Positions 1-6,817 of a stretch of 14,354 nt of DNA are shown piece by piece (position 1 is the first letter of the stretch; each line of letters opens with the position of its first letter). The stretch spans positions 1 through 14,354 of the forward strand of contig JBPCTQ010000050.1 of the NCBI GenBank assembly GCA_051011595.1, in the 5' to 3' direction. The position numbers were made by a program, and so were the translations under genes. The notes below the pieces were generated by a model. That model made no database searches. It was given only the letters and a program-made list of their open reading frames with translations, and was not told the DNA's origin. This DNA comes from JAOUEE01 sp051011595 (GTDB lineage: Bacteria > Actinomycetota > Acidimicrobiia > Acidimicrobiales > SHLQ01).

Positions 1-54
1 GCCGAGGCCGTCACCACGGTGTCGTCGTGGCTCACCGACCGCGGATGGGCCTGA
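1..54 (+). CDS. C-terminal end of an unidentified protein (5' truncated)
   Basis: An open frame runs from the first base to a TGA at 52-54 and encodes AEAVTTVSSWLTDRGWA. It shares strand and codon bias with the ligase gene that follows and ends 26 bases before it. Seventeen residues are too few to assign a family; a short amphipathic helix ending in Trp-Ala is all that can be seen. I call it coding only because the frame is open to the window edge and the stop sits just ahead of a plausible promoter. Confidence 0.5.
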   Translation, partial: AEAVTTVSSWLTDRGWA

Positions 55-63
55 TGCAGCCCA
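46..63 (+). terminator. Small dyad over the upstream stop codon
   Basis: TGGGCCTG and CAGCCCA flank the three bases ATG, giving a 7-bp stem with one bulged C. It spans the TGA of the truncated upstream gene and ends five bases before the -10 box of the ligase gene. There is no U-run, so it could be a weak terminator, a regulator site in the -35 region, or chance in high-GC DNA. Confidence 0.25.
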
Positions 64-68
64 CGCTC

Positions 69-74
69 TAGAGT
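69..74 (+). promoter_or_regulatory. Probable -10 box of a leaderless promoter (ligase gene)
   Basis: TAGAGT fits the actinobacterial TAnnnT -10 consensus and lies six bases before the ATG at 81, so transcription would start at or next to the A of the start codon. No Shine-Dalgarno sequence lies between the box and the ATG. No good -35 hexamer is visible. The same arrangement recurs at 3091, 11289 (minus strand) and 11353. Confidence 0.5.
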
Positions 75-80
75 CGCCGG

Positions 81-1664
81 ATGACCACCACCCCGTGGAG
101 CACCATCCCCGAACTGGTCGACGATGCCGGTCGTCGATTCCCCGAGGTCGAGGCCATGGTCGACGGCGACATCCGGTGGACGTTTCCCGAACTGGCCGCC
201 GAGGTCCACCGGGCCGCACGAGCGCTGATGGCAGCCGGGGTGAACCCCGGCGACCGGGTCGCCATCTGGGCGCCCAACATCTGGGAATGGGCGGTCACCG
301 CGCTCGGAATCCACTGCGCCGGTGCCGTGCTGGTGCCCATCAACACCCGATGGAAGGGCAAGGAAGCGGCCTACGTGCTCGAGAAGGCCGACGTGAACCT
401 GTTGTTCACGGTCACCGACTTCCTCGACACCGACTACGTGGCCTTGCTGGCCGACACCGGTGCCGAGCTCGACGAGGTCGTGGTGATGCGAGGCACGGTG
501 CCCGAGGGGGCCACGCCGTTCGCCGATTTCATGGGCCGGGGTGACAACATCGACGACAGCGAGCGGGCCGCCCGGTCGCAGTCGGTGCAGGCCACCGATC
601 TGTGCCACATCATGTTCACCTCGGGCACCACCGGCATGCCCAAAGGCGCCATGCTCGGCCACCAAGCGGTGTGTCGGGCCTACCTGTCGTGGTCGACGGT
701 GGTCGGCCTCACCGAAGGCGACCGGTACCTCATCCTCAACCCGTTCTTCCACAGTTTCGGGATGAACGCCGGGATCCTGGCCTGCCTGATGAAAGGCGCC
801 ACCATGGTGCCGCACCCGGTGTTCGACGTGCCCTCGGTGATGGCACGGATCCCCGAGGAGCAGATCTCGATGCTGCCCGGCCCGCCGGCGGTGTACCAGA
901 CGATCCTCAACCACCCCGACCTCGACCAGTTCGACATGTCGACGCTGCGGCTGTCGGTCACCGGCGCGGCACCGGTGCCGGTCGAGATGATCGACCAGAT
1001 GCGACAACGGTTGAGCTTCGAGACGATCGTCACCGGGTACGGCCTCACCGAGTGCTCGGGTATCGCCACCATGTGCCGCCACGACGACGATCCCGAGACC
1101 ATCTCCAACACGTCCGGGCGAGCCATCGACGATGTCGAGGTGCGGGTGGTCGACCCGGAGGGCACAGAAGTGGCGCGCGGCGAACCGGGCGAGATCGTGA
1201 TCCGGGGCTACAACATCATGCAGGGGTACCTCGACGACGCCGACAAGACGGCCGAGACCGTCGACGCCGACGGGTGGCTGCATACCGGCGACATCGGTGT
1301 GATGGACGATCACGGCTACATCGACATCACCGATCGGGTGAAGGACATGTTCATCAACGGCGGCTTCAACGCCTACCCGGCCGAGATCGAAGCCATGATG
1401 CTGTCGCACCCCGACGTTGGTCAGGTGGCCGTGGTCGGCGTGCCCGATCAACGCCTGGGCGAGGTCGGCTACGCCTTCGTGGTGGGTGCCCCCGACGCTT
1501 CGACGTCCGGCGATGAGATCATCACCTGGTGCAAGACCGAGATGGCCAACTACAAGGTGCCCCGATACGTCGAGTTCGTCGACGAGTTGCCGCTCAACGC
1601 CAGCAACAAGGTGCTGAAGTTCGAGCTCCGCAAGCGGGCAGCCACCGCGATGGGCCTCAACTGA
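81..1664 (+). CDS. FadD3-like acyl-CoA synthetase (AMP-forming)
   Basis: This 527-residue protein of the ANL superfamily should activate a carboxylic acid to its CoA thioester through an acyl-adenylate. The phosphate-binding loop TSGTTGMPKG is at residues 180-189, YGLTE at 320-324 and the ATP-ribose motif GWLHTGD at 398-404. The hinge region ITDRVKDMFINGGFN opens the small C-terminal domain. The catalytic lysine of the A10 motif is Lys510, in NASNKVLK, where many relatives have GK. The run NPFFHSFGMNAGILACL and the segment LPGPPAVYQ closely resemble mycobacterial FadD3, the ligase for the steroid-derived C/D-ring acid HIP. The substrate here is not proven, because no other steroid-ring genes are in the window. 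It heads a probable operon, and its TGA overlaps the ATG of the rhodanese gene by one base. Family call is firm; substrate is uncertain. Confidence 0.93.
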   Translation: MTTTPWSTIPELVDDAGRRFPEVEAMVDGDIRWTFPELAAEVHRAARALMAAGVNPGDRVAIWAPNIWEWAVTALGIHCAGAVLVPINTRWKGKEAAYVLEKADVNLLFTVTDFLDTDYVALLADTGAELDEVVVMRGTVPEGATPFADFMGRGDNIDDSERAARSQSVQATDLCHIMFTSGTTGMPKGAMLGHQAVCRAYLSWSTVVGLTEGDRYLILNPFFHSFGMNAGILACLMKGATMVPHPVFDVPSVMARIPEEQISMLPGPPAVYQTILNHPDLDQFDMSTLRLSVTGAAPVPVEMIDQMRQRLSFETIVTGYGLTECSGIATMCRHDDDPETISNTSGRAIDDVEVRVVDPEGTEVARGEPGEIVIRGYNIMQGYLDDADKTAETVDADGWLHTGDIGVMDDHGYIDITDRVKDMFINGGFNAYPAEIEAMMLSHPDVGQVAVVGVPDQRLGEVGYAFVVGAPDASTSGDEIITWCKTEMANYKVPRYVEFVDELPLNASNKVLKFELRKRAATAMGLN

Positions 1665-2650
1665 TGCCCGGGCCGCGGCTGGCCGCAGCGGCACTGGCCC
1701 TGCTGTTGGTGGCTGCGGGCTGTGGGTCCTCCGACAGCGACACCACCGAGGCGCAACCCGGTACCGCCGCCCCCTCCACCGACAACAGCGCCACCGAAAC
1801 CACCAACAACAACAGCGGGGCGGCTCCGACCACCATGGTCGAGGCCGCTGCGGTCGACGTGCTGGTCGGCCTCGATGAGCTCGACGCCGTGACCGCGTCG
1901 GCGATCCTCGTCGACGTGCGCAGCGCCGACGCCTACACCGAAGGCCACATCGAGGGTGCGGTCAACCTGCCCTCCAATCTGCTCGACGACCCCGACTCCA
2001 CCGTGGGCTCCCAGGTCAGCTCGGCCGAGGTGGTGGCCGACGCCCTCGGTTCGGTCGGCATCGGGCCCGACGACACCGTGGTGCTCTACGACGGCACCAG
2101 CAGTCTCTACGCGGCCCGCGTGTTCTTCGCGGCCCGCCTCTACGGCCACGACGATCTCCGGATCCTCGACGGCGGCATGGTGGCGTGGGAAGCCGAAGGG
2201 CGGCCCCTCAGCAGTGAACCGGCGACGGTCGAACCGGTCGACTACCCCGTCGGTGACGGAACCGGTGCGGTGCGCTACGAGCTCGACGACGTCACCGGCC
2301 ACCTCGACGAAGGTGGCACCTTCGCCGATGCCAGGGCCGGCAGTGAATACACCGGCGAGACCCGCTTCGGCGACGAAGAGGGAGGCCACATTCCCGGTGC
2401 GGTCAACCTCGACTGGGAACAGACCGTCGGCGCCGATGGTCGTTTCCTCGACACCGACACCCTGCGCACGCTCTACGCCGATGCCGGAATCGGTGACGAC
2501 AGCCCGGTGGTCACCTACTGCTACATCGGAGTACGGGCGGCCCACACCTGGTTCGTGCTCAGCGAACTGCTGGGGTATCCCGACGTGGCCCTCTACGACG
2601 GGTCGTGGAGCGAGTACGGCACCACCAACGGGGTCGAGATCGAGTCCTGA
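1664..2650 (+). CDS. Lipoprotein with two rhodanese domains (thiosulfate sulfurtransferase-like)
   Basis: This 328-residue protein begins at ATG 1664, inside the TGATG overlap with the ligase stop. An upstream in-frame ATG at 1529 would only add residues antiparallel in sense to a coding region already used by the ligase. From 1664 the protein opens with a signal sequence ending in VAAGC, so Cys20 is the likely lipid-modified residue. A Ser/Thr/Asn-rich linker (about 22-58) follows. The first rhodanese domain (about 65-180) has DVRSADAY and GHIEGAVN but Asp143 in the active-loop position, so it is probably inactive. The second domain (about 205-325) has the loop CYIGVR, with Cys286 as the persulfide-forming residue and Arg291 closing the loop, then HTWFVL and YDGSWSEYG, very like mycobacterial CysA-type sulfurtransferases. 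Those relatives are usually cytosolic, so anchoring outside the membrane is notable. It should transfer sulfane sulfur at the cell surface; donor and acceptor are unknown. Confidence 0.9.
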   Translation: MPGPRLAAAALALLLVAAGCGSSDSDTTEAQPGTAAPSTDNSATETTNNNSGAAPTTMVEAAAVDVLVGLDELDAVTASAILVDVRSADAYTEGHIEGAVNLPSNLLDDPDSTVGSQVSSAEVVADALGSVGIGPDDTVVLYDGTSSLYAARVFFAARLYGHDDLRILDGGMVAWEAEGRPLSSEPATVEPVDYPVGDGTGAVRYELDDVTGHLDEGGTFADARAGSEYTGETRFGDEEGGHIPGAVNLDWEQTVGADGRFLDTDTLRTLYADAGIGDDSPVVTYCYIGVRAAHTWFVLSELLGYPDVALYDGSWSEYGTTNGVEIES

Positions 2651-2659
2651 CCGCCCGCC

Positions 2660-2666
2660 GAGGGAG
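2660..2666 (+). promoter_or_regulatory. Ribosome binding site that fixes the GTG start of the SnoaL-like gene
   Basis: GAGGGAG lies four bases before GTG 2671. It decides against an in-frame ATG at 2605, which falls inside the rhodanese gene, and against ATG 2704, which would remove part of the first helix of the domain. Confidence 0.6.
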
Positions 2667-2670
2667 CACC

Positions 2671-3054
2671 GTGTACGAACCACCAGATGATCTTCCCGCC
2701 AGCATGCAGGCTTACCTGCGTATGTGGAACACCCGCGACCTCGACGCCATCCGCGGCCACCTCGACGAGGCCATCACCACCGATTGTTTGTGGGTCGACC
2801 CCCTCCACCATCACCAGGGTCGCGACGCGCTCGAAGCAAATGTGCGCAACTTCCGCACCACGTACCCCGATGCCGACCTGGGCCTGGGTAGCAACGTCGA
2901 CTCCCACAACAATCGATACCGGTACGAATGGGTGATCACCGTCGAGGGCGAGCTCCTGATCCGTGGGTTCGATGTGGCCACGCTGGCCGATTCGGGACTG
3001 ATCGAGCGGGTCGACGGGTTCTTCGGCACCCTCGAACGGACCGGGCCGGGCTGA
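2671..3054 (+). CDS. SnoaL-like / NTF2-fold protein
   Basis: A 127-residue protein with a GTG start, 20 bases after the rhodanese stop and therefore probably in the same operon. Its pattern is that of the SnoaL-like fold, an alpha+beta cone. The opening helix is MQAYLRMWNTRDLDAIRGHL, followed by a strand with WVDPLHHHQGRDAL, then the helix and strand ending in TYPDAD. The sheet follows, with YEWVITVEGELLIRGFDVATL and a final strand GLIERVDGFFG. In this fold the pocket may serve as a polyketide cyclase, isomerase, epoxide hydrolase or plain ligand binder, and sequence alone does not say which. Histidines and aspartates near residues 45-50 could line the pocket. No signal peptide or membrane segment is present, so it is cytoplasmic. 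A link to the ligase's product is possible but is only inferred from position. Confidence 0.8.
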   Translation: MYEPPDDLPASMQAYLRMWNTRDLDAIRGHLDEAITTDCLWVDPLHHHQGRDALEANVRNFRTTYPDADLGLGSNVDSHNNRYRYEWVITVEGELLIRGFDVATLADSGLIERVDGFFGTLERTGPG

Positions 3055-3066
3055 ACACTCGGTCGC

Positions 3067-3096
3067 TTGTCGACCTCGGTGAACCCACCGTAGGTT
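3067..3096 (+). promoter_or_regulatory. Promoter of the F420/FMN protein gene, leaderless
   Basis: TTGTCG at 3067-3072 and TAGGTT at 3091-3096 are separated by 18 bases. The -10 box ends six bases before ATG 3103, and no Shine-Dalgarno sequence is present, so the transcript probably begins at the start codon. GGTCG (3061-3065) and CGACC (3071-3075) form a short inverted repeat around the -35 hexamer that could be a regulator site. Confidence 0.6.
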
Positions 3097-3102
3097 CGGC
3101 CC

Positions 3103-3570
3103 ATGCCCTCCATCGCCACCAACCGGTTCGTCGAGCGCAACGAGCTCGAAGACTTCGTTCGACCCCGTCATCGTGGTGTCCTGCTGACCAGCCGCGGCGA
3201 TCACCGACCACAAGCGTCGTTGGTGACCATGGGACTCGACGCCGAGGGTCGCATCGTGGTGGCCAGCTATCCGGAGCGAGCCAAGGTGCACAACCTGCGC
3301 CGAAACCCGGGCGCGTCGATGGTTGTCATGTCCGACAGCTTCGGCGACGAATGGGTGCAGGTCGACGGTGAGGCCGAGGTCATCGACCTGCCCGACGCCA
3401 TCGACGGACTGGTCGAGTACTTCCGCGTGATCTCGGGCGAACACTCCGACTGGGATGAGTACCGCCAGGCCATGGTCGACCAGGGCAAGTGCCTGATCCG
3501 GCTGACCATCACCCATTGGGGACCGATCGCCAAAGGCGGCTTTCCGCCCCGCCTGGCCCCCGACGGCTGA
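3103..3570 (+). CDS. Rv1155-like split-barrel protein, F420- or FMN-binding (PPOX class)
   Basis: A 155-residue protein of the pyridoxamine-5'-phosphate-oxidase-like split beta-barrel superfamily. The barrel strands show as RGVLLTSRG (24-32), RPQASLVTMGLD (35-46) and RIVVASYPERAKVHNLRRNP (50-69). The Arg-Ala-Lys and Asn-Leu-Arg-Arg stretch corresponds to the phosphate- and cofactor-contacting segment of Mycobacterium tuberculosis Rv1155, a deazaflavin F420-binding protein. The block ISGEHSDWDEYRQAMV (110-125) is almost the same as the Rv1155 text I know. It is therefore more likely an F420H2-dependent reductase of unknown substrate than a true pyridoxamine phosphate oxidase. It acts as a cytosolic homodimer in the family. 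It stands between two plus-strand units with its own promoter. FMN or heme binding cannot be excluded. Confidence 0.87.
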   Translation: MPSIATNRFVERNELEDFVRPRHRGVLLTSRGDHRPQASLVTMGLDAEGRIVVASYPERAKVHNLRRNPGASMVVMSDSFGDEWVQVDGEAEVIDLPDAIDGLVEYFRVISGEHSDWDEYRQAMVDQGKCLIRLTITHWGPIAKGGFPPRLAPDG

Positions 3571-3591
3571 CCGCACCACCGAAATCGCCAT

Positions 3592-3618
3592 GCCGTGGCC
3601 CCAACCACGGCGTAGACT
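3592..3618 (+). promoter_or_regulatory. Perfect dyad abutting a -10 box, upstream of the HelD gene
   Basis: GCCGTGG at 3592-3598 and CCACGGC at 3605-3611 are exact reverse complements around the loop CCCCAA. One base later, TAGACT at 3613-3618 fits the TAnnnT -10 box. The dyad fills most of where the -35/-10 spacer would lie; the -35 itself is poor (ATGCCG at 3590-3595). This is a typical place for a repressor or MerR-like site. It begins 21 bases after the preceding stop and lacks a U-run, so I prefer operator over terminator. A start near 3625 would give a leader of about 118 bases. Confidence 0.45.
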
Positions 3619-3638
3619 CCCCCGACGACGCACCTCCC

Positions 3639-3746
3639 ATGGCTGCGGTCTTGGCCCTGGCCGAGACCCCGTGGTGTGCGAATCGAGCAGCCGGCAGACC
3701 GCACGTCGCGGATGCCGCGGTCGCCTATGGGGAGAGCAGCCGATGA
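3639..3746 (+). CDS. Possible 35-codon leader ORF coupled to the HelD gene
   Basis: ATG 3639 opens a frame of 35 codons (starting MAAVLALAETPWCANRAAG) that ends in TGA at 3744-3746. That stop overlaps the ATG of the HelD gene in the four bases ATGA, the classic arrangement for translational coupling. There is no Shine-Dalgarno sequence before 3639, and the frame is also open further upstream, so it may be chance in GC-rich DNA. If translated, it could make HelD synthesis depend on ribosome transit through the leader. Confidence 0.2.
   Translation: MAAVLALAETPWCANRAAGRPHVADAAVAYGESSR
3729..3736 (+). promoter_or_regulatory. Ribosome binding site that fixes the HelD start
   Basis: GGGGAGAG lies six bases before ATG 3743. 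It supports that start over an in-frame ATG at 3590, whose extra 51 residues are arginine-rich and unlike the family's N-terminus. Confidence 0.6.
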
Positions 3747-5713
3747 GCGAACACCCGGACTTCGCGTCCGAACAGGCCTACCTGAACCGGGCCCGCACCG
3801 AGCTGGCCCGCACGATGGTCGACGTGCAGGCCTCACTCGACTGGGCCCTCGAGGACAAGTTGAACCCCGACATGGCCGCCTTGGCCGCCAACCTGCGCGG
3901 TCGTCTGTACCGACTGGAGTCCGCCGACAGCTACGCGCCGTGTTTCGCCCGTCTCGACGACGAAGACGGCGAGCAGCTCTACATCGGGCGTCAGCACATC
4001 GCCGACGCCGAGCAGACACCCGTGGTCATCGACTGGCGAGCGCCACGGGCCGCCGCCTTCTACCGGGCCACACCACTCGACCCCATGGGCTGCGTGCTCC
4101 GTCGCCAGTTCATCCTCGAGGACCTCGATCTGGTGGAGATCTACGACACCGACCTCACCGACCCCGAGGCCTCGGCCGGTGTGCCCGATCCACTGTTGGC
4201 CGAGATCAACCGGGCCCGCACCGGTCGCATGCGCGAGGTGGTGGCGACCATCCAGGTCGAACAGGACCAGATCGTCCGGGCCCCACGGGACCAACCCCTC
4301 TTCGTACAGGGCGGACCGGGCACCGGGAAGACGGTGGTCGGGCTCCACCGGGCCGCCTACCTGCTCTATGAACACCGTGACGTGTTGTCCAAGGACGGGG
4401 TGCTGGTCCTGGGTCCCAACGAACGGTTCATGGAGTACATCTCCGAGGTGCTGCCCCAGCTCGGCGAACGAACGGTGCGCCAGCTGACGCTGACCCGTCT
4501 GCTCGACAGTCGGCGGCGGGCCCTGCCGTCGACGGGGCCGCGCCAATTCGATCGACTCCGCACCGATGTGCGTATGGCCGAGCTGGTCGACGCTGCGCTG
4601 CGTACTCGTGCGGTTCCTCCCACCGAGGACCTCAGGGTTCGGGGCCGCTTCGGCGGGTCGACCATCACCGCGGAGAAGGCCGGCACGTTGATGGCCGACG
4701 CCCTCGACGATGCCGCCAACATCGGCGTCGCCCGGCAGAGCTGGATCGCCGAGGTCGTGCGCGCCTTGTTTCGCGAACTACCCAACCGCAGCCAAACGTC
4801 GATCTCGGAATACGCATCCGCCGTGCGCCGCGACGACGGCTTCACCCGCTACATCGACACCCACTGGAAGGCCACGTCGGAGTCGCAGGCCTTCGCCTTG
4901 TTGTGGCGATCGTTGCCCGAGACCGGACCGATGGTCGGTTTCTCCGACGACGAGTGTGCCGTGTTGACCGAACACCGGCGGTCCCGACCGGCCGACACCA
5001 TCGACATGGTGATCGTCGATGAGATCCGGGCGGCACTCGGCAAAAGGTCCCCGACCCATGGGCACGTGGTGGTCGACGAGGCCCAAGACCTGTCGCCGCT
5101 CGAACTGCGGGCGGTGGGCCGCCGGGTCGACAAGGGATCGATCACCGTGCTGGGCGACCTGGCCCAGTCGACGGGTCTGCACACCTACGACTCGTGGGAG
5201 CAGGTGGCCCAGCTGATGGCAGTGGAGGATCACCGGCCCGCGGTGGGTCAGCTCTCGATCGGCTATCGGGTGCCGGCGGAGTTCGTCGAGGTGGCCAACC
5301 AACTCCTGCCCCTGATGGCCGTCGATCTGGCCCCCACCGGCTTCATCCGGTCGGCCGGGCAACCGGCCGACCTCTTTCTCACCGCAACCGATGAGATGGT
5401 CGAGCGGGTGATGATCGCCGTCGACGAGCAGCTGGGCACGGCGCGCACCGTGGCGGTGATCGGTCGTCGCCCCGACCTCGACCAGCTGGGCGATCTGCCG
5501 GCCGACGTCGCCGCCCTCACCCCCGCCGAGTCGAAGGGCCTCGAATTCGAGGCGGTGATCATCGTCGAACCGACGGCCATCCTGCACGAGCCGATCTCCG
5601 GGCCGAACCAGTTGTTCGTTGCCCTCACCCGAGCGCTCCAGTCGCTCACCCTGGTGGGCGCCGAGCCGTTGCCCGACGAGTTGATGACCGGTCTGAGCGT
5701 GCGAGCCGCGTGA
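3743..5713 (+). CDS. HelD/HelR-type SF1 helicase-like RNA polymerase recycling factor
   Basis: A 656-residue protein. Residues 1-60 form the helical, probably coiled-coil N-terminal arm. The HelD-specific segment QLYIGRQHIAD...PVVIDWRAPRAAAFYRAT follows at 79-110, with the Arg-rich strand RRQFILED at 120-127. The ATPase core has Walker A GGPGTGKT (190-197, Lys196) and Walker B VVVDEAQD (Asp445, Glu446). Motif III is GDLAQSTG, motif IV IGYRVP, motif V KGLEFE and motif VI FVALTRA. The insert of about 180 residues between motifs I and II is where HelD proteins carry the clamp-opening domain. HelD-type proteins bind RNA polymerase, open the clamp and release it from DNA with ATP. The actinobacterial relative HelR also protects against rifamycins by displacing the drug. 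At 656 residues it is somewhat shorter than the actinobacterial HelD proteins I recall (over 700). It is convergent with the acuI-like gene. HelD family is firm; the rifamycin role is unproven. Confidence 0.88.
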   Translation: MSEHPDFASEQAYLNRARTELARTMVDVQASLDWALEDKLNPDMAALAANLRGRLYRLESADSYAPCFARLDDEDGEQLYIGRQHIADAEQTPVVIDWRAPRAAAFYRATPLDPMGCVLRRQFILEDLDLVEIYDTDLTDPEASAGVPDPLLAEINRARTGRMREVVATIQVEQDQIVRAPRDQPLFVQGGPGTGKTVVGLHRAAYLLYEHRDVLSKDGVLVLGPNERFMEYISEVLPQLGERTVRQLTLTRLLDSRRRALPSTGPRQFDRLRTDVRMAELVDAALRTRAVPPTEDLRVRGRFGGSTITAEKAGTLMADALDDAANIGVARQSWIAEVVRALFRELPNRSQTSISEYASAVRRDDGFTRYIDTHWKATSESQAFALLWRSLPETGPMVGFSDDECAVLTEHRRSRPADTIDMVIVDEIRAALGKRSPTHGHVVVDEAQDLSPLELRAVGRRVDKGSITVLGDLAQSTGLHTYDSWEQVAQLMAVEDHRPAVGQLSIGYRVPAEFVEVANQLLPLMAVDLAPTGFIRSAGQPADLFLTATDEMVERVMIAVDEQLGTARTVAVIGRRPDLDQLGDLPADVAALTPAESKGLEFEAVIIVEPTAILHEPISGPNQLFVALTRALQSLTLVGAEPLPDELMTGLSVRAA

Positions 5714-5725
5714 GCCGGCCGCTCA
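5711..5725. other. Short inverted repeat joining two convergent stop codons
   Basis: TGAGC (5711-5715) and GCTCA (5721-5725) are reverse complements around CGGCC. The left arm starts with the TGA of the HelD gene, and the right arm ends with the complement of the TGA of the acuI-like gene. A 5-bp stem is weak, and no T-runs follow. It may mark a minimal bidirectional end or be chance. Confidence 0.2.
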
Positions 5726-6709
5726 GGCGTTGACGTCGATGACGACCCGGCCGCGTACCTGACCGGCCAGGATCTCGTCGGCCAGCCGCGGCAGGGCGTC
5801 GAGGGGTTCGACCGATGTCATGTCGCTCAACAGCGAGGGGTCGAGATCGGTACCCAGACGTTCCCAGCACAGGCGCCGACGAATCCGGGGCACCATCACC
5901 GAGTTGATGCCGGCCAAGGTGACGCCGCGCAGGATGAAGGGCATGACCGTGGTGTTGAGGTCGAATCCCTGGGCCAGACCGCAGGCGGCTACGCAGCCGT
6001 TGTCGAGGGTGGCGGCCAACACGTTGGCCAGCGTGACACTGCCCACCGCATCGACGGCACCGGCCCAACGGCCTCTGGCCAACGGGGGGCTGTCGCCGGA
6101 CAGCTCGGCCCGGTCGATGACCTCGGATGCACCCAGCGACTCGAGATAGTCGGTCTCGGCGAGGCGCCCCGTGGAGGCCACGACCTCATACCCCAACCGC
6201 CCGAGGATGGCGACCGCCGTGCTCCCAACTCCGCCCGACGATCCGGTGACCACGACCGGCCCCTTGTCGGGGGTGACCCCGTGTTCCTCCAACGCCAGCA
6301 CCGCCAGCATCGAGGTGTAGCCGGCCGTGCCGATGGCCATGGCCTGCTGGGTGGAGAAGGCGTCGGGGAGGGCCACCAACCAATCGCCCTGCACGCGGGC
6401 CTTCTGGGCGAAGCCGCCCCAATGCGACTCGCCCACTCCCCAGCCGTTGAGCACCACCCGGTCACCGGCCAGGAAGTCAGGGTGTGAGCTCTCGGCCACC
6501 ACACCGGCAAAGTCGATGCCCGGAACCATCGGGTAGGAACGCACCACCTGGTTGCGGTTCTTGATGGCGAGCCCGTCCTTGTAGTTGACGGTGGAGTACT
6601 CGACATCGACGAGCACGTCGCCCTCGGGCAGCGCCGACTCATCGAGGTCGGCCACCCGGTGGGTGACCGCACCCTCGTCGTCTTGCTCGAGGAGCAGGGC
6701 GCGAAACAT
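5723..6709 (-). CDS. acuI: AcuI/YhdH-like acryloyl-CoA reductase (MDR superfamily)
   Basis: A 328-residue medium-chain dehydrogenase/reductase without structural zinc, the usual AcuI length. The start at 6709 is chosen because GGAGG precedes it by five bases; a further upstream in-frame start at 6757 would add residues unlike the family. The N-terminal GroES-like part has VNYKDGLAI (41-49) and PMVPGIDFAGVV (60-71). The Rossmann part has TGSSGGVGSTAVAI (155-168), followed by VVASTGR (176-182), whose Ser-Thr-Gly-Arg loop suits NADPH. AcuI reduces acryloyl-CoA to propionyl-CoA, in 3-hydroxypropionate use and DMSP breakdown. Related members reduce other short enoyl-CoA or quinone substrates, so the substrate is probable rather than certain. 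It is the last gene of the minus-strand cluster, 108 bases after the CoA-transferase, and could have its own promoter in that gap. Confidence 0.85.
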   Translation of the reverse strand: MFRALLLEQDDEGAVTHRVADLDESALPEGDVLVDVEYSTVNYKDGLAIKNRNQVVRSYPMVPGIDFAGVVAESSHPDFLAGDRVVLNGWGVGESHWGGFAQKARVQGDWLVALPDAFSTQQAMAIGTAGYTSMLAVLALEEHGVTPDKGPVVVTGSSGGVGSTAVAILGRLGYEVVASTGRLAETDYLESLGASEVIDRAELSGDSPPLARGRWAGAVDAVGSVTLANVLAATLDNGCVAACGLAQGFDLNTTVMPFILRGVTLAGINSVMVPRIRRRLCWERLGTDLDPSLLSDMTSVEPLDALPRLADEILAGQVRGRVVIDVNA

Positions 6710-6714
6710 CAGAA

Positions 6715-6719
6715 CCTCC
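6715..6719 (-). promoter_or_regulatory. Ribosome binding site of the acuI-like gene
   Basis: On the minus strand GGAGG lies five bases before ATG 6709. It is the reason for preferring this start to the longer reading frame. Confidence 0.7.
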
Positions 6720-6770
6720 GGAAAACTCGGTCCGCTGGAACGAGTCTGCCGCGCCACAGCCCCACAACGG

Positions 6771-6795
6771 GTGACCCCGGGTGGTCGTCGGTCAC
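6771..6795. repeat. Inverted repeat between the CoA-transferase and acuI-like genes
   Basis: GTGACC (6771-6776) and GGTCAC (6790-6795) are exact reverse complements 13 bases apart, in the 108-bp gap before the acuI-like start. The two centres are 19 bases apart, close to two helical turns, which would suit a dimeric regulator. No convincing -10 box is seen nearby, so the role is open. Confidence 0.3.
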
Positions 6796-6817
6796 GTCGG
6801 GCGTCGGCCGGCCCCTC

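Noticed and set aside
1529..1663. Longer rhodanese start at ATG 1529 inside the ligase gene
   Set aside because: It would bury the lipoprotein signal peptide behind about 45 charged residues; ATG 1664 overlaps the ligase stop and begins directly with the signal sequence.
1550..2683. Long minus-strand frame of 377 codons opposite the rhodanese gene
   Set aside because: The plus strand encodes a clear lipoprotein with two rhodanese domains. The opposite frame is rich in Gly, Val, His and Asp with no recognisable motif, as expected from antisense frames in GC-rich DNA.
3592..3611. Dyad after the F420 gene read as its terminator
   Set aside because: No T-run follows, and it directly abuts a -10 box; operator is the simpler reading, though a terminator is not excluded.
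2593..3633. Minus-strand frame of 346 codons across the SnoaL-like and F420 genes
   Set aside because: It covers two plus-strand genes with clear domains and lacks any motif or ribosome binding site.
3590..3742. Longer HelD start at ATG 3590
   Set aside because: The added 51 residues are Arg-rich and unlike HelD N-termini, and the start would lie upstream of the likely -10 box. ATG 3743 has GGGGAGAG at good spacing.
3103..5713. F420 protein plus HelD as a two-gene drug-detoxification island
   Set aside because: They share strand and neighbourhood, but each seems to have its own promoter, the gap is 172 bp, and no antibiotic-modifying enzyme is present; the idea rests on proximity only.
6710..6757. 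Longer acuI-like start at 6757
   Set aside because: GGAGG five bases before 6709 and the family start MxALxLEQ favour the shorter form.
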